A DNA stretch of 64,000 nucleotides from Loripinus fragilis (GCA_964019695.1 OZ026518.1:83571950-83635949); one strand, 5' to 3'; shown: positions 22,701 through 33,823, counted from the first letter of the stretch. Numbers and translations are program-made. The notes: generated by a model from the sequence alone, not told the origin.

Positions 22701-23944
22701 TCATTTTTATTTAATCATTGTAGCTGTCTACAATACCGTCATGTTAACTTTCGCGTGAGTAAGCCAAACATATCTTTTTCAACTGTCAATCTAACGGCCA
22801 AGTTCGCAAGCGTAACTCCACCATTTGCGTCGCACGTTTTAAATTGCATTAAGATCTTTCTGAAAACGCAAGGTTCAATGAACGTCGAGCGGATGCAAAC
22901 TTACAAGCCTATGTCGCCAATGCGATCAAATCGTCAGAGTCACGTGTCGAATCGGGAACACCCAAGCCGCCACGTGTGACACGGGGGGCACCACTACATG
23001 TATGTTTGTGCTCTGTCTTGAGCACTGCTCGGACCAGTACATGGAATCAACTTGCGCAGAGCCCCATATGACCTGCTTGTTCTTATGACAGATGTGATCA
23101 GCGAAGGCTCAGGAGAGCATATGCGTTTGCGCAATCTCATCAGGGTCTCTCTGTTCACTAACATAAAGTTTGAAATGGATGAAGACTCAAGCGACGTATG
23201 TACGTACGTTGTGTCAGACTCGGCGGTTTTCTAAGTACTTGAAACACGCTCAGAAATCAATTTCGAATTTGTCAAATTTGCAAAAAAAAATGTAAAATGT
23301 CTCCCTTTAACAAAAACAAATAGGGAAAATTAAATATTTGGTCATCTTCAATTTATCACTATTTTCGATAACTTTCTTTCTTTTGTCAAACCAGATAGAC
23401 CTATGAGCACATTGTTCCTACCATTTCTCGACCTGTAATGTGCTCAGACTAAGATGCAACAACACATTGATTTTCCTATGGAGATTTCAGCGAAAAACTT
23501 TCAAGCTTGGCCAATTTGGTGAAAAATCCGCTTTCTAAGGTTGCTTTTCTAAACGATCAAAACACATTTCTGGTTGTCACATGTCTAAGGCTACCATTTC
23601 CTTCAGTCGGATCTGGTTGGCAGTGGATTTCTGAAGGCCTTAACTGTGTGAGATTTCTTTTCAAATTTGTAACCTGAAAAATTGGACCCGTCACATTTAA
23701 ATGACTGTCATGTGTTTCCTCGTCTCGTGAAAAAATCCGTATAAACCTTTAACATTATGCATAACCCAGTCTTTCAACATTCAGATACACTTTCATTTGC
23801 TTTATTGACTTGCATCAGTTTGCATATAAATGAAACAATTCAGGTGTAGCGTTTTCACTTTTATTCAGTATATATCCGACCCGGCGATCACTGACCTAAA
23901 ACGGCATCGACCGTTGCATATTATTAATAAACTGGGTCAGTTTA

Positions 23945-24185
23945 TGTCCATTCTACCAACAGTAATACTCCCCCGTTGAAAAGAACCAAAAATATGCCAA
24001 AATTCCATCTAATTACAGAAAAACACAGCAAAAACATCAGGTTGAAAATTTTGTCAAAAAATACTGCAGCTTTTTCTACCCACGTATCGAAAAGTTCAAG
24101 AGAAAATAACGTGAAAAGATGCACTTAAAGTCGATTTTTCGCGTTTCTTATTAATGCGACAGTACTATAGTCCAAAGATCATGCC
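23945..24185 (-). repeat. Dispersed ~235-bp repeat, copy 2 (inverted)
   Basis: Read on the minus strand it begins GGACTATAGTACTGTCGCAT and AATAAGAAACGCGAAAA, as in copy 1 at 21505. The middle has diverged. Confidence 0.5.
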
Positions 24186-24194
24186 GGGGTTATC

Positions 24195-24780
24195 TTGCTG
24201 CTGTTATTCCCCTTTGACTAAATGAGCTACAATTTGAATGGTAAGCTCGAAGGAGTTCCTTCCCTTGACTGAGACGCACACACCAAAGACATGTAGTGCA
24301 ATATTGATAAATAGCAGGCAAAGAGTGAGACACATAGGGAAACACGTGTTGAGGTGCTCGATGGAATTGTCTCATTCAAAAAGGCACTTCGGTTGAGTAC
24401 CCACAACACATATTTTATTGAGAAATGAAGATGGCAGTCATCTTATATAAATTATACCACAATCTACAATATTTAACTGCATGAGGTGTAGCTGTGTCTT
24501 ATCGAATATGAGCCTTCAGTTTGAAGAGCATATGCGAACAATGTAGACTCCGATCAGGCATCGCAGAATGTGGTGCCTGATCGGGTTCTCCATTGATTGC
24601 TTAAAGTAAGTTTCCCCAATATGAAAAAAGAAAACGCGAATATACCATAATACAATCTCGCGCTTTCCTGTAGCTTTTATCTCCCTTGGACCAAAAGATC
24701 TTCAGTTTGATTAGCAAGCTTGGAGGAGTTCCCTCCCTTGAGAATGACATGCGCCAAAACAGGGAGCGCACGTGTCTGCA
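24195..24780 (+). repeat. Two direct copies of a ~110-bp segment
   Basis: 24195-24300 and 24663-24780 share AAGCT.GAAGGAGTTCC.TCCCTTGA and flanking sequence. Between them lie a decayed family C hairpin (about 24345-24410) and a family A hairpin (24536-24600). Confidence 0.55.
24536..24600. repeat. Hairpin repeat, family A
   Basis: Inner arms CCGATCAGGCATCGC and GTGGTGCCTGATCGG pair almost fully. The outer arms AACAATGTAGA / TCCATTGATTG are weak. Confidence 0.6.
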
Positions 24781-25024
24781 GACCGATATACGCACTCCTT
24801 GCTATTGTAGACACAATCTTATACTGCCAGACAAAAAAAAAATGCTGCTCTCTCCACTGACCCTCTGAATATTTAACAGGATTTAACAGGTTAATATATA
24901 TTATAGCTTATCGAGCGCAGTGATTTATGTAAAATTCAAAAATTTAAACCTGCATTATACCTTCAAAATAATGATGTCTCAGGATTGAATGATCAATGCC
25001 ATATATAAGCTGTAAATTTGTCAT

Positions 25025-25115
25025 GAAAGCTGTTATAATCCGCCTAATTCAGTATTCCGATTTCATAGAAAAGCCAGCCTCGAAATCCTGAATTAAGAAA
25101 TAAATCTGAAAACCT
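25025..25115. repeat. TGGGTGAAAGTT MITE fragment
   Basis: TTTCATAGAAAAGCCAGCCT and the CCTGAATT phrase match the inner stem of the MITE family at 9487. The ends are missing. Confidence 0.45.
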
Positions 25116-25512
25116 TCACACATATACGATTAAAATCTATTTCGTACAGTCCATACAACCAACACCCTTCCCTTCCCCTAAGTAAGTTAAAACTTGTTCT
25201 CAAATACATGCCTGTTATGTACGTCATTTTACCTTAGACATAAATGAAATGTATAATCTCATATGCCACCTGCGTGTGGTCTGAGTTTTACTGCGAGCAA
25301 GTTTTGCGGCAACATATTAGGATCTCACTGCTCGATAATTCATTTGCTTGATTATGAGATAAAAAAAATGTTGTTGTAGATATACTTATAAGTACTAGCT
25401 TTTATGAAAAATTGATTATTTATCCGTATTTGTGTCTGTTTGACAAATTGAGGAGTAGCATGTTATAGTACCGAGTACGTGAAGGTATCTGCACATTCAC
25501 TTATTTCCTGTA

Positions 25513-25947
25513 TTCTAATATCATGATAGGATCTAAGCTGCTACTTTCAAAAAAAAGACATGGACAAGCATGTGCATATGCGTACAGGCTGGTGGATGCC
25601 TTTTGTATTTTGTATTGATGGTAATCATGATGTCATACCTATCAAACATTAAAGGTGGTATTCTAATATCATGATAGGATCTAAGCTGCTACTTTCAAAA
25701 AGACATGGACCAGCATGTGCATATGCGTACAGGCTGGTGGATGCCTTTTGTATTTTGTATTGATGGTAATTATGATGTCATACCTATCAAACATCATAGG
25801 TGGTATTCTAATATCATGATAGGATCTAAGCTGCTACTTTCAAAAAGACATGGACCAGCATGTGCATATGCGTACAGGCTGGTGGATGCCTTTTGTATTT
25901 TGTATTGATGGTAATCATGTCATACCTATCAAACATCATAGGTGGTG
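25513..25947 (+). repeat. Minisatellite, three units of 145-148 bp
   Basis: Units start at 25513, 25661 and 25806 with TTCTAATATCATGATAGGAT. They are nearly identical and differ by small indels. A chance frame crosses the units and is not considered a gene. Confidence 0.9.
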
Positions 25948-25957
25948 TCAATTTATT

Positions 25958-25988
<31 letters not shown>

Positions 25989-25989
25989 T
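25958..25989 (+). repeat. (GA)n microsatellite
   Basis: About 15 GA units with one interruption. Confidence 0.85.
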
Positions 25990-26149
25990 GGTTGGCATGA
26001 TCACGTACCCAATGACTCTTTGACTTATATTTCGTTTCGATAAGTTGAAGAGCCGGGACTAGATTATCGCATCTACATTGATATGCTATATACTTTCACA
26101 CCGGTTATGAGATAAAAAAAAAAAAAAGCGTATCAAAGAGACTATCATA

Positions 26150-26482
26150 CACAGCCTTATATATATAATATATAATGGCAACCCAAGCTGCATCCAACTG
26201 TGAATTGAAGCTTGTTGTGGTTGCTTGTTGGACTTATCTCTTTGAGATATCCAACTTACAATCAGAACTAGTATAGGACTTTAAACACCTTCTCCACGAA
26301 ACTGAGAATATTAGATCAAAGCAAAAATACCATAACTATCCACACTACTAAATGCAGTTGTTTAATTATGACTATTACTGTTTTCACTGTCTTTGTTAGG
26401 ATGTCATCTTATTGTATATGTTGTTTGTATCCTCATGGGCTTCATAGCCTTTTGGACTTGGAAATAAAGCTATCTATCTATC
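26150..26482 (+). mobile_element. LINE 3' end fragment
   Basis: The segment ends AATAAAGCTATCTATCTATC, the same kind of tail as the LINE at 3806-3824. The upstream ~300 bp would be 3' UTR of a severely 5'-truncated copy; its left boundary is uncertain. Confidence 0.55.
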
Positions 26483-26667
26483 ACATATTTTCCTTCCCTA
26501 AACATTAATTCTCCTGCTCTCCTGGCCAAAATTAAAAAAATATATCTAATGTACCAAAAGTGGCTGCAAGCACATTTGCTTAACCCACTAGAACGAGCCC
26601 ATTTCCAATTTTAGGGTTGGTGGGTGGATATTTCATTTTTATTCAAATCTTCAAAGAAACTTTTGTT

Positions 26668-26736
26668 TGCAAACAGTGGATAACCTGATCAAACGCCGCG
26701 TTTTGCGGCGTCTGATCTGATTTTTGCACTGTTTGC
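26668..26736. repeat. Hairpin repeat, family A
   Basis: Outer arms GCAAACAGTG / CACTGTTTGC are perfect. Inner arms TGATCAAACGCCGCG and GCGGCGTCTGATC differ by only a few bases. Flanks match 11170-11350 in inverted orientation. Confidence 0.75.
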
Positions 26737-27450
26737 CGATGTCCTACAAGAAGGACACTGGGCTTTTATGGGTTTAACGATTTGCTCAATTGTACAAAAT
26801 GGCCACCAGAGATAAAACGACTTTAAACGACATCTCATTTTGTTTTCCAAAACTAAACATGTTCCCTATTTCGTCTTCCAAAATTGCTCAAAAGTTACGC
26901 TCATCAAAGGGAGACTACTGGGTCAAGCAATGATTTTCTTCAATTACGTCCTTTTTCAAAATGGGAATTTCTCTTAAAGGAAAGTATTTGCTTCCAGAGG
27001 GAGCGAATTTTCCTTTAAGAGTAGTGCCTTACGTTATGATAAATCACCACATTGGGTGACCTCCCTTGAATGCTACCATTTTTATTACGCACGTGCGTAA
27101 CTGCGTAATGGGAGCTACGCCAATATTCTGAACCACTTGCCCAAGTACGAACTAATTTCACACAAAGTATTGTTCTCTCTCACGCCCTCTACCAAAATTG
27201 CTGTACATATTATGATGTGATAAAGAAAATCACCAACGGAGCTAAGGTGTATAATGCTTGAAGTTTGTTTTAAAACACTGGTACAATTTCGAATCGATCA
27301 TACGAATGTACCCCATAATGCTTACGACAAGAGGCCACATTGTGAAAAATGACCACCAATTTTTTAAAATCACTTTGTCCACCAAAATGCTCAAACGCTA
27401 TTGTTGCGCTGAACAAAACGGCCGCCAGAGCTAAAAATAGGAAAGCACTC
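26737..27450. other. Intronic stretch, nothing recognised
   Basis: No defined repeat ends or coding signal. Confidence 0.4.
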
Positions 27451-27827
27451 TTTAAAGCTGCATAGTCTGTAACTTTTGATGATTTTTCGAAATTTTTTAT
27501 TTTATTTTTAAATCATTTGTTAAAGTAGAATTAAGTTACGTTTTCACAATAAATCTGTTCACTATAGCTGAAAACTGCACGGAAAAGAGAATTATCTTAT
27601 AAAACAGGTGTGTTTTTCTCTTGTTGGTAATTATTTGCGTCCCTCCAATAATTATAGACAGTTAATTTTAACATAAATGCTGTTGTTTTGATACTGATAA
27701 TTTGTTAAGAATTACTAAATTGGTAAAATGTTTACCTGAATTTTAGTTATTTTACTGTGTTCTTGAAAAATAGAAACATTAGTTCTAAAATTAAAAGATC
27801 AAAAGTTACAGACTATGCAGCTTTAAA
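27451..27827. mobile_element. MITE with perfect 30-bp inverted repeats and flanking TTAA
   Basis: The left end, TTTAAAGCTGCATAGTCTGT continuing to AACTTTTGAT, is exactly mirrored at 27798-27827. TTAA at both junctions suggests piggyBac-type mobilisation. 377 bp, non-coding. Confidence 0.8.
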
Positions 27828-27926
27828 TGTTGTGAGTTGCATCTCCATTGTCTAGCCAACCAGTAAATATCCAATATTTGATATTTACTGGTTTGCTTAG
27901 ACAAAAGAGATGTAGCTCACAACATT
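27828..27926. repeat. Long hairpin with ~42-bp arms
   Basis: TGTTGTGAGTTGCATCTC and GAGATGTAGCTCACAACA form the outer arms and CCAGTAAATATC / GATATTTACTGG the inner arms, around a short AT loop. It abuts the TTAA MITE. Confidence 0.75.
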
Positions 27927-28340
27927 AATCCAGTCATTTGTTTCTTGACAAAGGCCATGTGGCGGAAAAAATTTGAAACTCAGTAAACATAGTGTTTTAG
28001 TGTGATTAAATTCCCTTTGGAATTTTTCTTGAGATAATAAATTTAAAAATATGAACAACTGTATTTAGTATCCCAGTCAGTGTCATAAATGTTCGACCAC
28101 TTTTGATTACAATATACTACCAAAGGCAAGGTACTTTGAATCGAAAAAAGATATACAGGTATTTAGGTGAGGGACAGGAATTCCTTAACTTTTGTAGAAT
28201 GGTTCGAGACACTATTCCATTTACTTTATTGAAAATGGCCAGCCCAGTGAATGATGCCATTGTTACATGCATTATAGGTAAAATTCTTCAAATTTTCAAA
28301 AATCTTGCTTACCATAAGTAGCTAACCAGGCTTTGGTAAA

Positions 28341-28890
28341 CGGGATGATTTTAATTTTGAAATAGTAAATTTCCCCTTTCTTGATGGAGATGTTCCTCGC
28401 TCTCCTTCCTATGGTGTATACATTTCCCAGCTTATTCGTTTTGCTAGAGTGTGTTCTAATGTTGATGACTTCAACAACAGAAACTTATTTTTAACTGCTA
28501 AGTTATTAAAACAAGGTTATAGATATCATAAAATTCGAAAAACATTTTCTAAATTCTACCACAGACACTCATAGTTAATTGTTAAATACAACATTGGGTT
28601 AAAAACTCTTCTGCAACAAGGCATATCAGAACCTATATTATATGGTGATTTAGTTTATAAATTCAAACGAATTGTTGGAAAACCTAATTTTAGTGATCTA
28701 TTCAAAAAGATAGTAAAACGCTATATAAGGGTTGGATATAACCTGGATATCATACGACAGTCTGCATGCCTAGTTTTAAACCAAATCACGGTGTATAGCT
28801 ATGGTTTCCTCTTTAATTGCACGGCGGTGGGTCAGGCCTCAGACTATGACGGCTCTGGCGTAAGGCTTTAATCGGTGGTTTGGTGCCTGA
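28341..28890 (+). pseudogene. Reverse-transcriptase-like element, truncated and broken
   Basis: Frame from 28341 reads RDDFNFEIVNFPF, then YGVYISQLIRFARVCSNVDD, then FYHRHS, one in-frame TAG (28574-28576), then LIVKYNIGLKTLLQQG and YGDLVYKFKRIVG. The frame is lost near 28850. I recall this C-terminal sequence type following a reverse-transcriptase domain in retroelement proteins abundant in bivalve genomes, but the family name cannot be fixed here. The catalytic part is absent. Sequence to about 29280 may be its 3' region. Confidence 0.65.
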
Positions 28891-29464
28891 ACCTTATCTG
28901 TACCCACCGTGGCTCAACTTGAGGTTTTCTTTAGCTCTGACTATCTGTGAGTCATGAGTCATTTTCTTTGTTTCATCATGGTGTGTTAATTTGATTAGAG
29001 TGTTTCCCCATGATGATACATAACATTAGTTAGATTGCCTCCATGCGAGCTGAACATTTCTTGTACTTCAACAACAGCAGAATCTAGGGCGAAGATTTGG
29101 TACCAGTAAAATGCATTTAAGCCCCCCCGGTCCCGCCCCCGGTGGCTTAGGCTGCTGTCCGTTCTAAGGCGGTGATTCTGTTGTTGTTGATTTTTTGTTA
29201 ATTGTTACTCACATTGTGGGAGTCTGTAGTTGTTCTATGTTTTGTTGTACGTTACTTTATGTCCATTCTAGTATTGCAATCATCTTGAAGGGGAAGAGAG
29301 AGAGAGCTGGTTGCTTTACTTAATTTGTCTTCCTGGAGTCTCGTGATGGTTGAGCGGCTCTTCCTCGCGGTGCCACGGGGTTGTCTGCAGTTTGTGTTTG
29401 TGGTATTTTTCTGGTCATACTCACTTACTGTTTTTGAGATTATAAAACTTTCGTATTTAAGTCA

Positions 29465-29655
29465 AAGGAGCATGGGATTTATTCTGCTCATCAATGTTAA
29501 AATGCCAGCAATTGTTGGCATTTTAACATTTATTAATCGAACAAATATGTCAAGCAGGAAAAGATCGTTTCTTTCAGTATTATTTTTCTTTTTATCAGCC
29601 GTTGAAATTTCGTGTTCAGTTGAACATGAAAAACGTTTAATAACCTCGGGGCCTG
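29465..29655 (+). mobile_element. GGCCCCGAGG MITE, diverged copy
   Basis: The inner palindrome AATGTTAAAATGCCAGCAAT / ATTGTTGGCATTTTAACATT and the terminal AATAACCTCGGGGCC match the complete copies at 33974 and 35977. The left terminus is not recognisable. Confidence 0.6.
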
Positions 29656-29764
29656 ATTGTTATCCGATCGCAAACACCGAACATGTGGATAAGCGTGTGC
29701 TGGCTTATACGTTCTAGTACATGATAGTTTTTTTGTAAATACATGTACATGTACTTATCTAAAA

Positions 29765-30012
29765 CACGACTAGCGAAGACTCAAACGAGCATACGCATAC
29801 GCACTTTCTTGCCAAAACATTTGCTGTTCGCATAAGCGAGTCATGGAAATCGTTGAAAACCCGAACGGGCCGAAATGGATAGGTCAGTAATAAAAATAGG
29901 GTTTCACGCATGCGCGATAAGTACCAATCTCTAAAGATTTAGTTGCTTGCGAACAAAAGCGCAGACCAGCCTGCGCATCCGCGCAGTCTGACCTGCGCCT
30001 TTGTTGTTCTCT
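29765..30012. repeat. Two adjacent family B hairpins
   Basis: One decayed hairpin lies at 29765-29836 and a good one at 29947-30010, with arms GCGCAGACCAGCCTGCGC / GCGCAGTCTGACCTGCGC around CATCC. The strong internal symmetry allows alternative foldings. Confidence 0.55.
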
Positions 30013-30149
30013 CTCTGGAAGGTACAACAGCAAAAGAAGCTACATGCACAATTTTAGCACCCCAGCTTGTCTCTGTAGCAGAACAGGATGGAATGAGCCG
30101 TATATGGTAGCATACACCGAACACATATTTTCTCACATCCAGGCCCAAA

Positions 30150-30357
30150 ATGACATGTGATTTCCAACAATGTGGCATTTTGAAATGAATAGGCTCAGAC
30201 GAGCCTGTGAAGCCTCCTTTTAAGCTTAGAACCTCCAAATGATGCTCGGTCTGTAGCCTAAGAGTCATACAATATTCAAGCGACTAGCAAAGGCTGTGAT
30301 CAGACTGTACGTATGCGCAGGCTGACCTGAGACTTTGTTGGAAATCTCATGTCACGT
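30150..30357 (+). mobile_element. TGAGYCGCGACAT MITE, copy 2
   Basis: ATGACATGTGATTTCCAACA and TGTTGGAAATCTCATGTCA form the ends. The family B hairpin at 30280-30341 is internal. The element ends about 29 bp before the exon 2 acceptor. Confidence 0.75.
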
Positions 30358-30386
30358 CTCAAATGTTATTGTCATTTTTTTTTCAG

Positions 30387-31423
30387 AGTTATGCAGTGAT
30401 ACAGAGAGCGCTGAAAGACCTAACTGTTACCAAGCTGGCAAAGGACAGATCAGCGAAGATGTTATCTCAGGGGAAGACGCGCCAAGCAAATCTCGCAAGC
30501 GCAAGAAGCCAGTCCCTTCAGGCAAACCACCGTACAGCTACATCGCCATGATCAGCATGGCCATTGCCAACACGCCAGACAGACATCTCTCCCTCCATGG
30601 TATATACAGCTTCATCATTGACCGGTTCCCCTACTACGCCAATCATAAAAACCAGAAGGGTTGGAAAGGATCCATTAGACACAATTTGGCTCTGAATGAC
30701 TGCTTCATGAAACTTCCGAAGAAGGCGGGAAACAAGGGGCACGAGTGGGCTATCGACCCTGAGTACGAAGACATGTTTGATCACGGTAGTTTCCTGAGAC
30801 GGCGCTATAGGTACAAGAACGGCAAGAAAAGGGACAAGAACGGCAACAGTGTCACTGGAACGCTTGCAGCTCCAACATTTGGCGACAGCAATGCAGAGAA
30901 CCAAGCGTTGATGAACCAGAATAATGCAAACGTTCAGACTATTCTACAGCAAAGCGGCTACATGACTCAGATGTACTCACCTGCTCACATGAACAACGGA
31001 CTCTGGAACCCCTACCTCTACAACATGAATCAGGTTCAGCAGACTGATCGGCATCCATTTAGTGATAGATCATCTCCCGTTTCCCCCAGCGACATGTCCG
31101 CCAGTGATTACAACAGTTCACCGGAAGTTGCCAGGCCGCCATCTTATGAAATGAGTGCGCGTTTGCAGAACTGTCAGTATGTGCCTAATCCAGACAGCCA
31201 GAGACTTCAGGAACAAGAGACCTTCACATCAAGACCAAATCTACCGCCACCGTACCCTATGCATTTATATCCTCACGCACAACAAGTATTCAACACCAAC
31301 GTATTTCACCAACCAAGTGCTTTCTCAAGTGACATGAAACCTTTCAACTACACCATGAATCAGTTGAGTCCAAATCAGCTAGACGCTCATGAAGGTCATT
31401 TTAGTGTGTGGCCATCTCAGTAA
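30387..31423 (+). CDS. Forkhead (Fox) transcription factor, exon 2 with complete DNA-binding domain
   Basis: The exon follows a clean acceptor (TTTTTTTTCAG|AG) and completes a 392-residue nuclear transcription factor begun at 12305. An ATG at 30335 is in the same frame, but it lies before the acceptor and is intronic. In the joined protein a basic run (SKSRKRKK, about residues 81-88) precedes the forkhead domain (about 94-190): [28 protein letters not shown], the helix-3 region [15 protein letters not shown], then wing sequence ending [15 protein letters not shown]. Most Fox proteins have WQNSIRHNLSLNDCF there, and two extra residues seem to lie between RFPYY and the Trp. The C-terminal ~200 residues are rich in Asn, Gln, Pro and Tyr. 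The subfamily is uncertain: E-, L1- and F-like features are mixed, so it may be a lineage-specific Fox. Stop TAA is at 31421-31423. Confidence 0.93.
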
Positions 31424-31569
31424 TTCACATAATATCCACAAGACATCATGTGCAGTGCTTACCATGCTTACAGTCAAAGGAGTTTAGTATAAAATTTATT
31501 ATATGGGCTACCATACAAAATGTTGGTTCTTATCGCATGTTCCAGTTATCTTTAGTGCACTAGAATATA

Positions 31570-31914
31570 CAGTAAAACCTCGAAAATTCGAACTCATATT
31601 TTTCGAAATACTCGGTTATACGAAATCATGGGACACACTGGATTCAGAGAAATCAATATGATTTTAATAAATGTCTATAATAACACATGTTTTGGATGCG
31701 TGAAAGAAACGTCTCATTGAGACGTTTCTACGTCTCATTGAGACGTTTTTTTTTTTCACGCGCCCAAAACGTTTGATAAAAAAATCGTAATTATTTATGG
31801 GGATTATATTTTATATCTATTTACTATATTTTCTACCTCCCTATAATTCGAATAGCTTATATTTCGAAATAAAATATCTAGTTCCGAGGACTTCGAATTT
31901 ACAAGATTCGACTG
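31570..31914 (+). mobile_element. pogo/Tigger-like MITE, intact copy
   Basis: It begins TA-CAGTAAAACCTCGAAAATT and ends TTTACAAGATTCGACTG. Inside is a family C hairpin (about 31685-31770) with two CGTCTCATTGAGACG palindromes. It is in the opposite orientation to 8828-9466. An AATAAA at 31666 within it is the first poly(A)-type signal I see after the Fox stop codon. Confidence 0.75.
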
Positions 31915-32020
31915 GTGGTCACTGAATACACGTAGTCACTCTTTAAACATACATACACCGCAATCTAGTATAGATAGATGCCTAACAGCTGGTCTTAATC
32001 TTCATCTACCTTATCTATTT

Positions 32021-32094
32021 GTGTATGCGAGCAGCGAAGGCTCTAGATAGACTGCGCGGATGCGCAGGCTCGTCTGAGTCTTGGCTGCTCGTCG
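32021..32094. repeat. Hairpin repeat, family B
   Basis: Arms GCGAGCAGCGAAGGCTC and GAGTCTTGGCTGCTCG flank an inner GACTGCGCGGATGCGCAGGC. Left flank TTCATCTACC as at 8290. Confidence 0.7.
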
Positions 32095-32269
32095 ATAGGA
32101 TAAGTTCTAAAAGCTCATGAACTATGCATAGCTTATATTCAATCGACTCCATGAAGTCCATTGGGCAAGATTTTTTATTTTGAGTCATTGGTAACGAGAG
32201 CTTAAAGGAGTTAGTTTGTAATAATATTATAAAAAGATTTTAGCATACTTATTGCCGAACAAAAATATA

Positions 32270-32330
32270 CGTTGTGGATATGTAAAAGAACTGTCTCAGT
32301 GAGATGTTTTTTTTGAGTAAGAACACCGTA
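32270..32330. repeat. Hairpin repeat, family C (weak)
   Basis: GTAAAAGAACTGTCTCAGTG and AGATG, then a T run; only partly paired. Confidence 0.4.
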
Positions 32331-32335
32331 TATTA

Positions 32336-32510
32336 CACTGTAAAAATAAGTGTAAGTAAACACCAAAAGAGATGGCAGCTGACCTGCCACCTCTTTTGGT
32401 ATTAACTTACACTTACTTTCCAACTAAAAAACTTGTGTAACATTTCACCAACACTTCTACATTTTAGTGTTGTAGTTATTCTCTGGATCAATACACTCGA
32501 ACAGAACATA
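32336..32510 (+). mobile_element. CACTGTAAAAA MITE, right end missing
   Basis: It begins CACTGTAAAAATAAGTGTAA and contains GAGATGGCAGCTGACCTGCC then ACCTCTTTTGGT, homologous to 19610-19890. The right terminus is lost. Confidence 0.65.
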
Positions 32511-32528
32511 AATATTAATTAGGTTACA

Positions 32529-32596
32529 GCGAACAACAAATGTGCTGATCAGAATTCGCGGATGCGCAGGCTGATGTGAGCTTTTGCTGTTTGCAT
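32529..32596. repeat. Hairpin repeat, family B
   Basis: GCGAACAACAAATGTGCTGAT and its diverged mirror ending CTTTTGCTGTTTGC flank GCGGATGCGC. Pairing is imperfect. Confidence 0.5.
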
Positions 32597-32829
32597 GCTA
32601 AAAAGAGACTTTTTTCTCTCGTGATATAAATTCGGTTTTGTATGGGAAAAGGGCGAGTTACGTCGATTGAATAATGCTATCTGCCATATCACATGACCTA
32701 TGTTCGTTATTTGGCATACTCTCTCTGAAAATTTCCAATACTTTTCTCTTTCTGTTCTATAGGGTCAAGATAGGAAAACTTTTTGAGCGTAAAAGTGTAT
32801 TTCAGTGTTTTCTTACCCATCAATTTAAA

Positions 32830-32900
32830 CATATGTTTTGGGTGTTTAAATGAACCATCTCATTGAGACGGTCCTTTTGAGTACCCACAAAATATGTTCT
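32830..32900. repeat. Hairpin repeat, family C
   Basis: ATGTTTTGGGTGTTTAAATG and ACCATCTCATTGAGACGGT, then CCTTTTGAGTACCCAC and AAAATAT, form a ~28-bp stem with mismatches. Confidence 0.65.
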
Positions 32901-33020
32901 TGTTAAAAAATATGAAAATGATTTTCGATTACGCATTCTTATCTAGAGGTCTGCTGAGTGAGTGTTCCAAAATAAAATGTTAGTTATCAGAGCTAGAATT
33001 CACAAAATGCTTGTCCGATT

Positions 33021-33075
33021 AGCAAAAAGGCAAGACCCTGATCAAGCAGTCTGATCTGGGTCTGTGCTATTTGTC
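33021..33075. repeat. Hairpin repeat, family A, short
   Basis: GGCAAGACCCTGATC and GATCTGGGTCTGTGC are the visible arms; the inner stem has largely collapsed. Confidence 0.5.
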
Positions 33076-33199
33076 TAGGCCATTTTGGCAGGCAACTAGT
33101 GTTCGAACATTTTTTTTATCATCTAGACCACTTTTTAAACGTTCATGTGCAGATATCCAGTGGGACTTGGAGTTTAAGTTTTGGTCTGAGCCCCCGCAT

Positions 33200-33425
33200 C
33201 AGGGGCGGATCCACGACTTCTGGAAAGGGGTTCCATATATATAAAGGTATGAGGGTTTGCTTTACTGATTTTATCTATTTTTTTCTAAAATATGCCATGA
33301 AAATTAAATAATTTGGTCTCATAGACCAAATTATTTCATTTTCATAGGATATTTATAAGGGGGGGGGGGGGGGGAGAGGAGGGGGGTTCGGGGGTTCGAG
33401 CGAAGCCCCTCTGGATCCGCAACTG
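33200..33425 (+). mobile_element. hAT-like MITE with CAGNNGCGGATCCA ends
   Basis: Left end CAGGGGCGGATCCA, right end TGGATCCGCAACTG. It contains a palindrome TAATTTGGTCT-CAT-AGACCAAATTA and a G homopolymer run. It interrupts a decayed family B element: GCATC lies on both sides. Confidence 0.7.
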
Positions 33426-33583
33426 CGCATCTACTTTGCATATGTGAGCATCTTAGATTCTGTCGAGACTGAGCGGACGCGGACTGGTTCCCTGTTAAGA
33501 AGTGGACTGCTTATTTCAAACGAGGCAAAGGAGCACTGATTGTGATTTCCATTGTCAGGTCGCCCAATATCTGCGATGAATAC

Positions 33584-33823
33584 ATGGGTGAACTATTTCT
33601 GAGAATTCCGAATTCAGGATTTTGAAGCTGACTTCCAATAGAAAGCCAGCCTCAAAATGCTGACTTCGGCAGAATTTAATGGGTTTTCTGATTTCATTTC
33701 CGTTTATCTTAAGACAAATTAACAGTTAAACTTGAAATTGTTGATAATTGTAACCATATTGGATGTTTTCAGATTTGAAATTCTAAAATTCAAAAATTTG
33801 GAAATTTTGAACGTCCACCCATG
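33584..33823 (+). mobile_element. TGGGTGAAAGTT MITE, copy 2
   Basis: It starts ATGGGTGAA and ends TCCACCCAT. The inner AAGCTGACTTCCAATAGAAA and GCCAGCCT, and the ACTTGAAATTGTT phrase, align with 9487-9716. Confidence 0.75.

Noticed and set aside
25705..25908. 67-codon frame across the minisatellite
   Set aside because: It repeats with the 145-bp unit and has no protein character.
30335..30386. Start of the forkhead protein at the ATG at 30335
   Set aside because: It lies in the MITE and polypyrimidine tract before a strong acceptor, and exon 1 at 12305 joins in phase.
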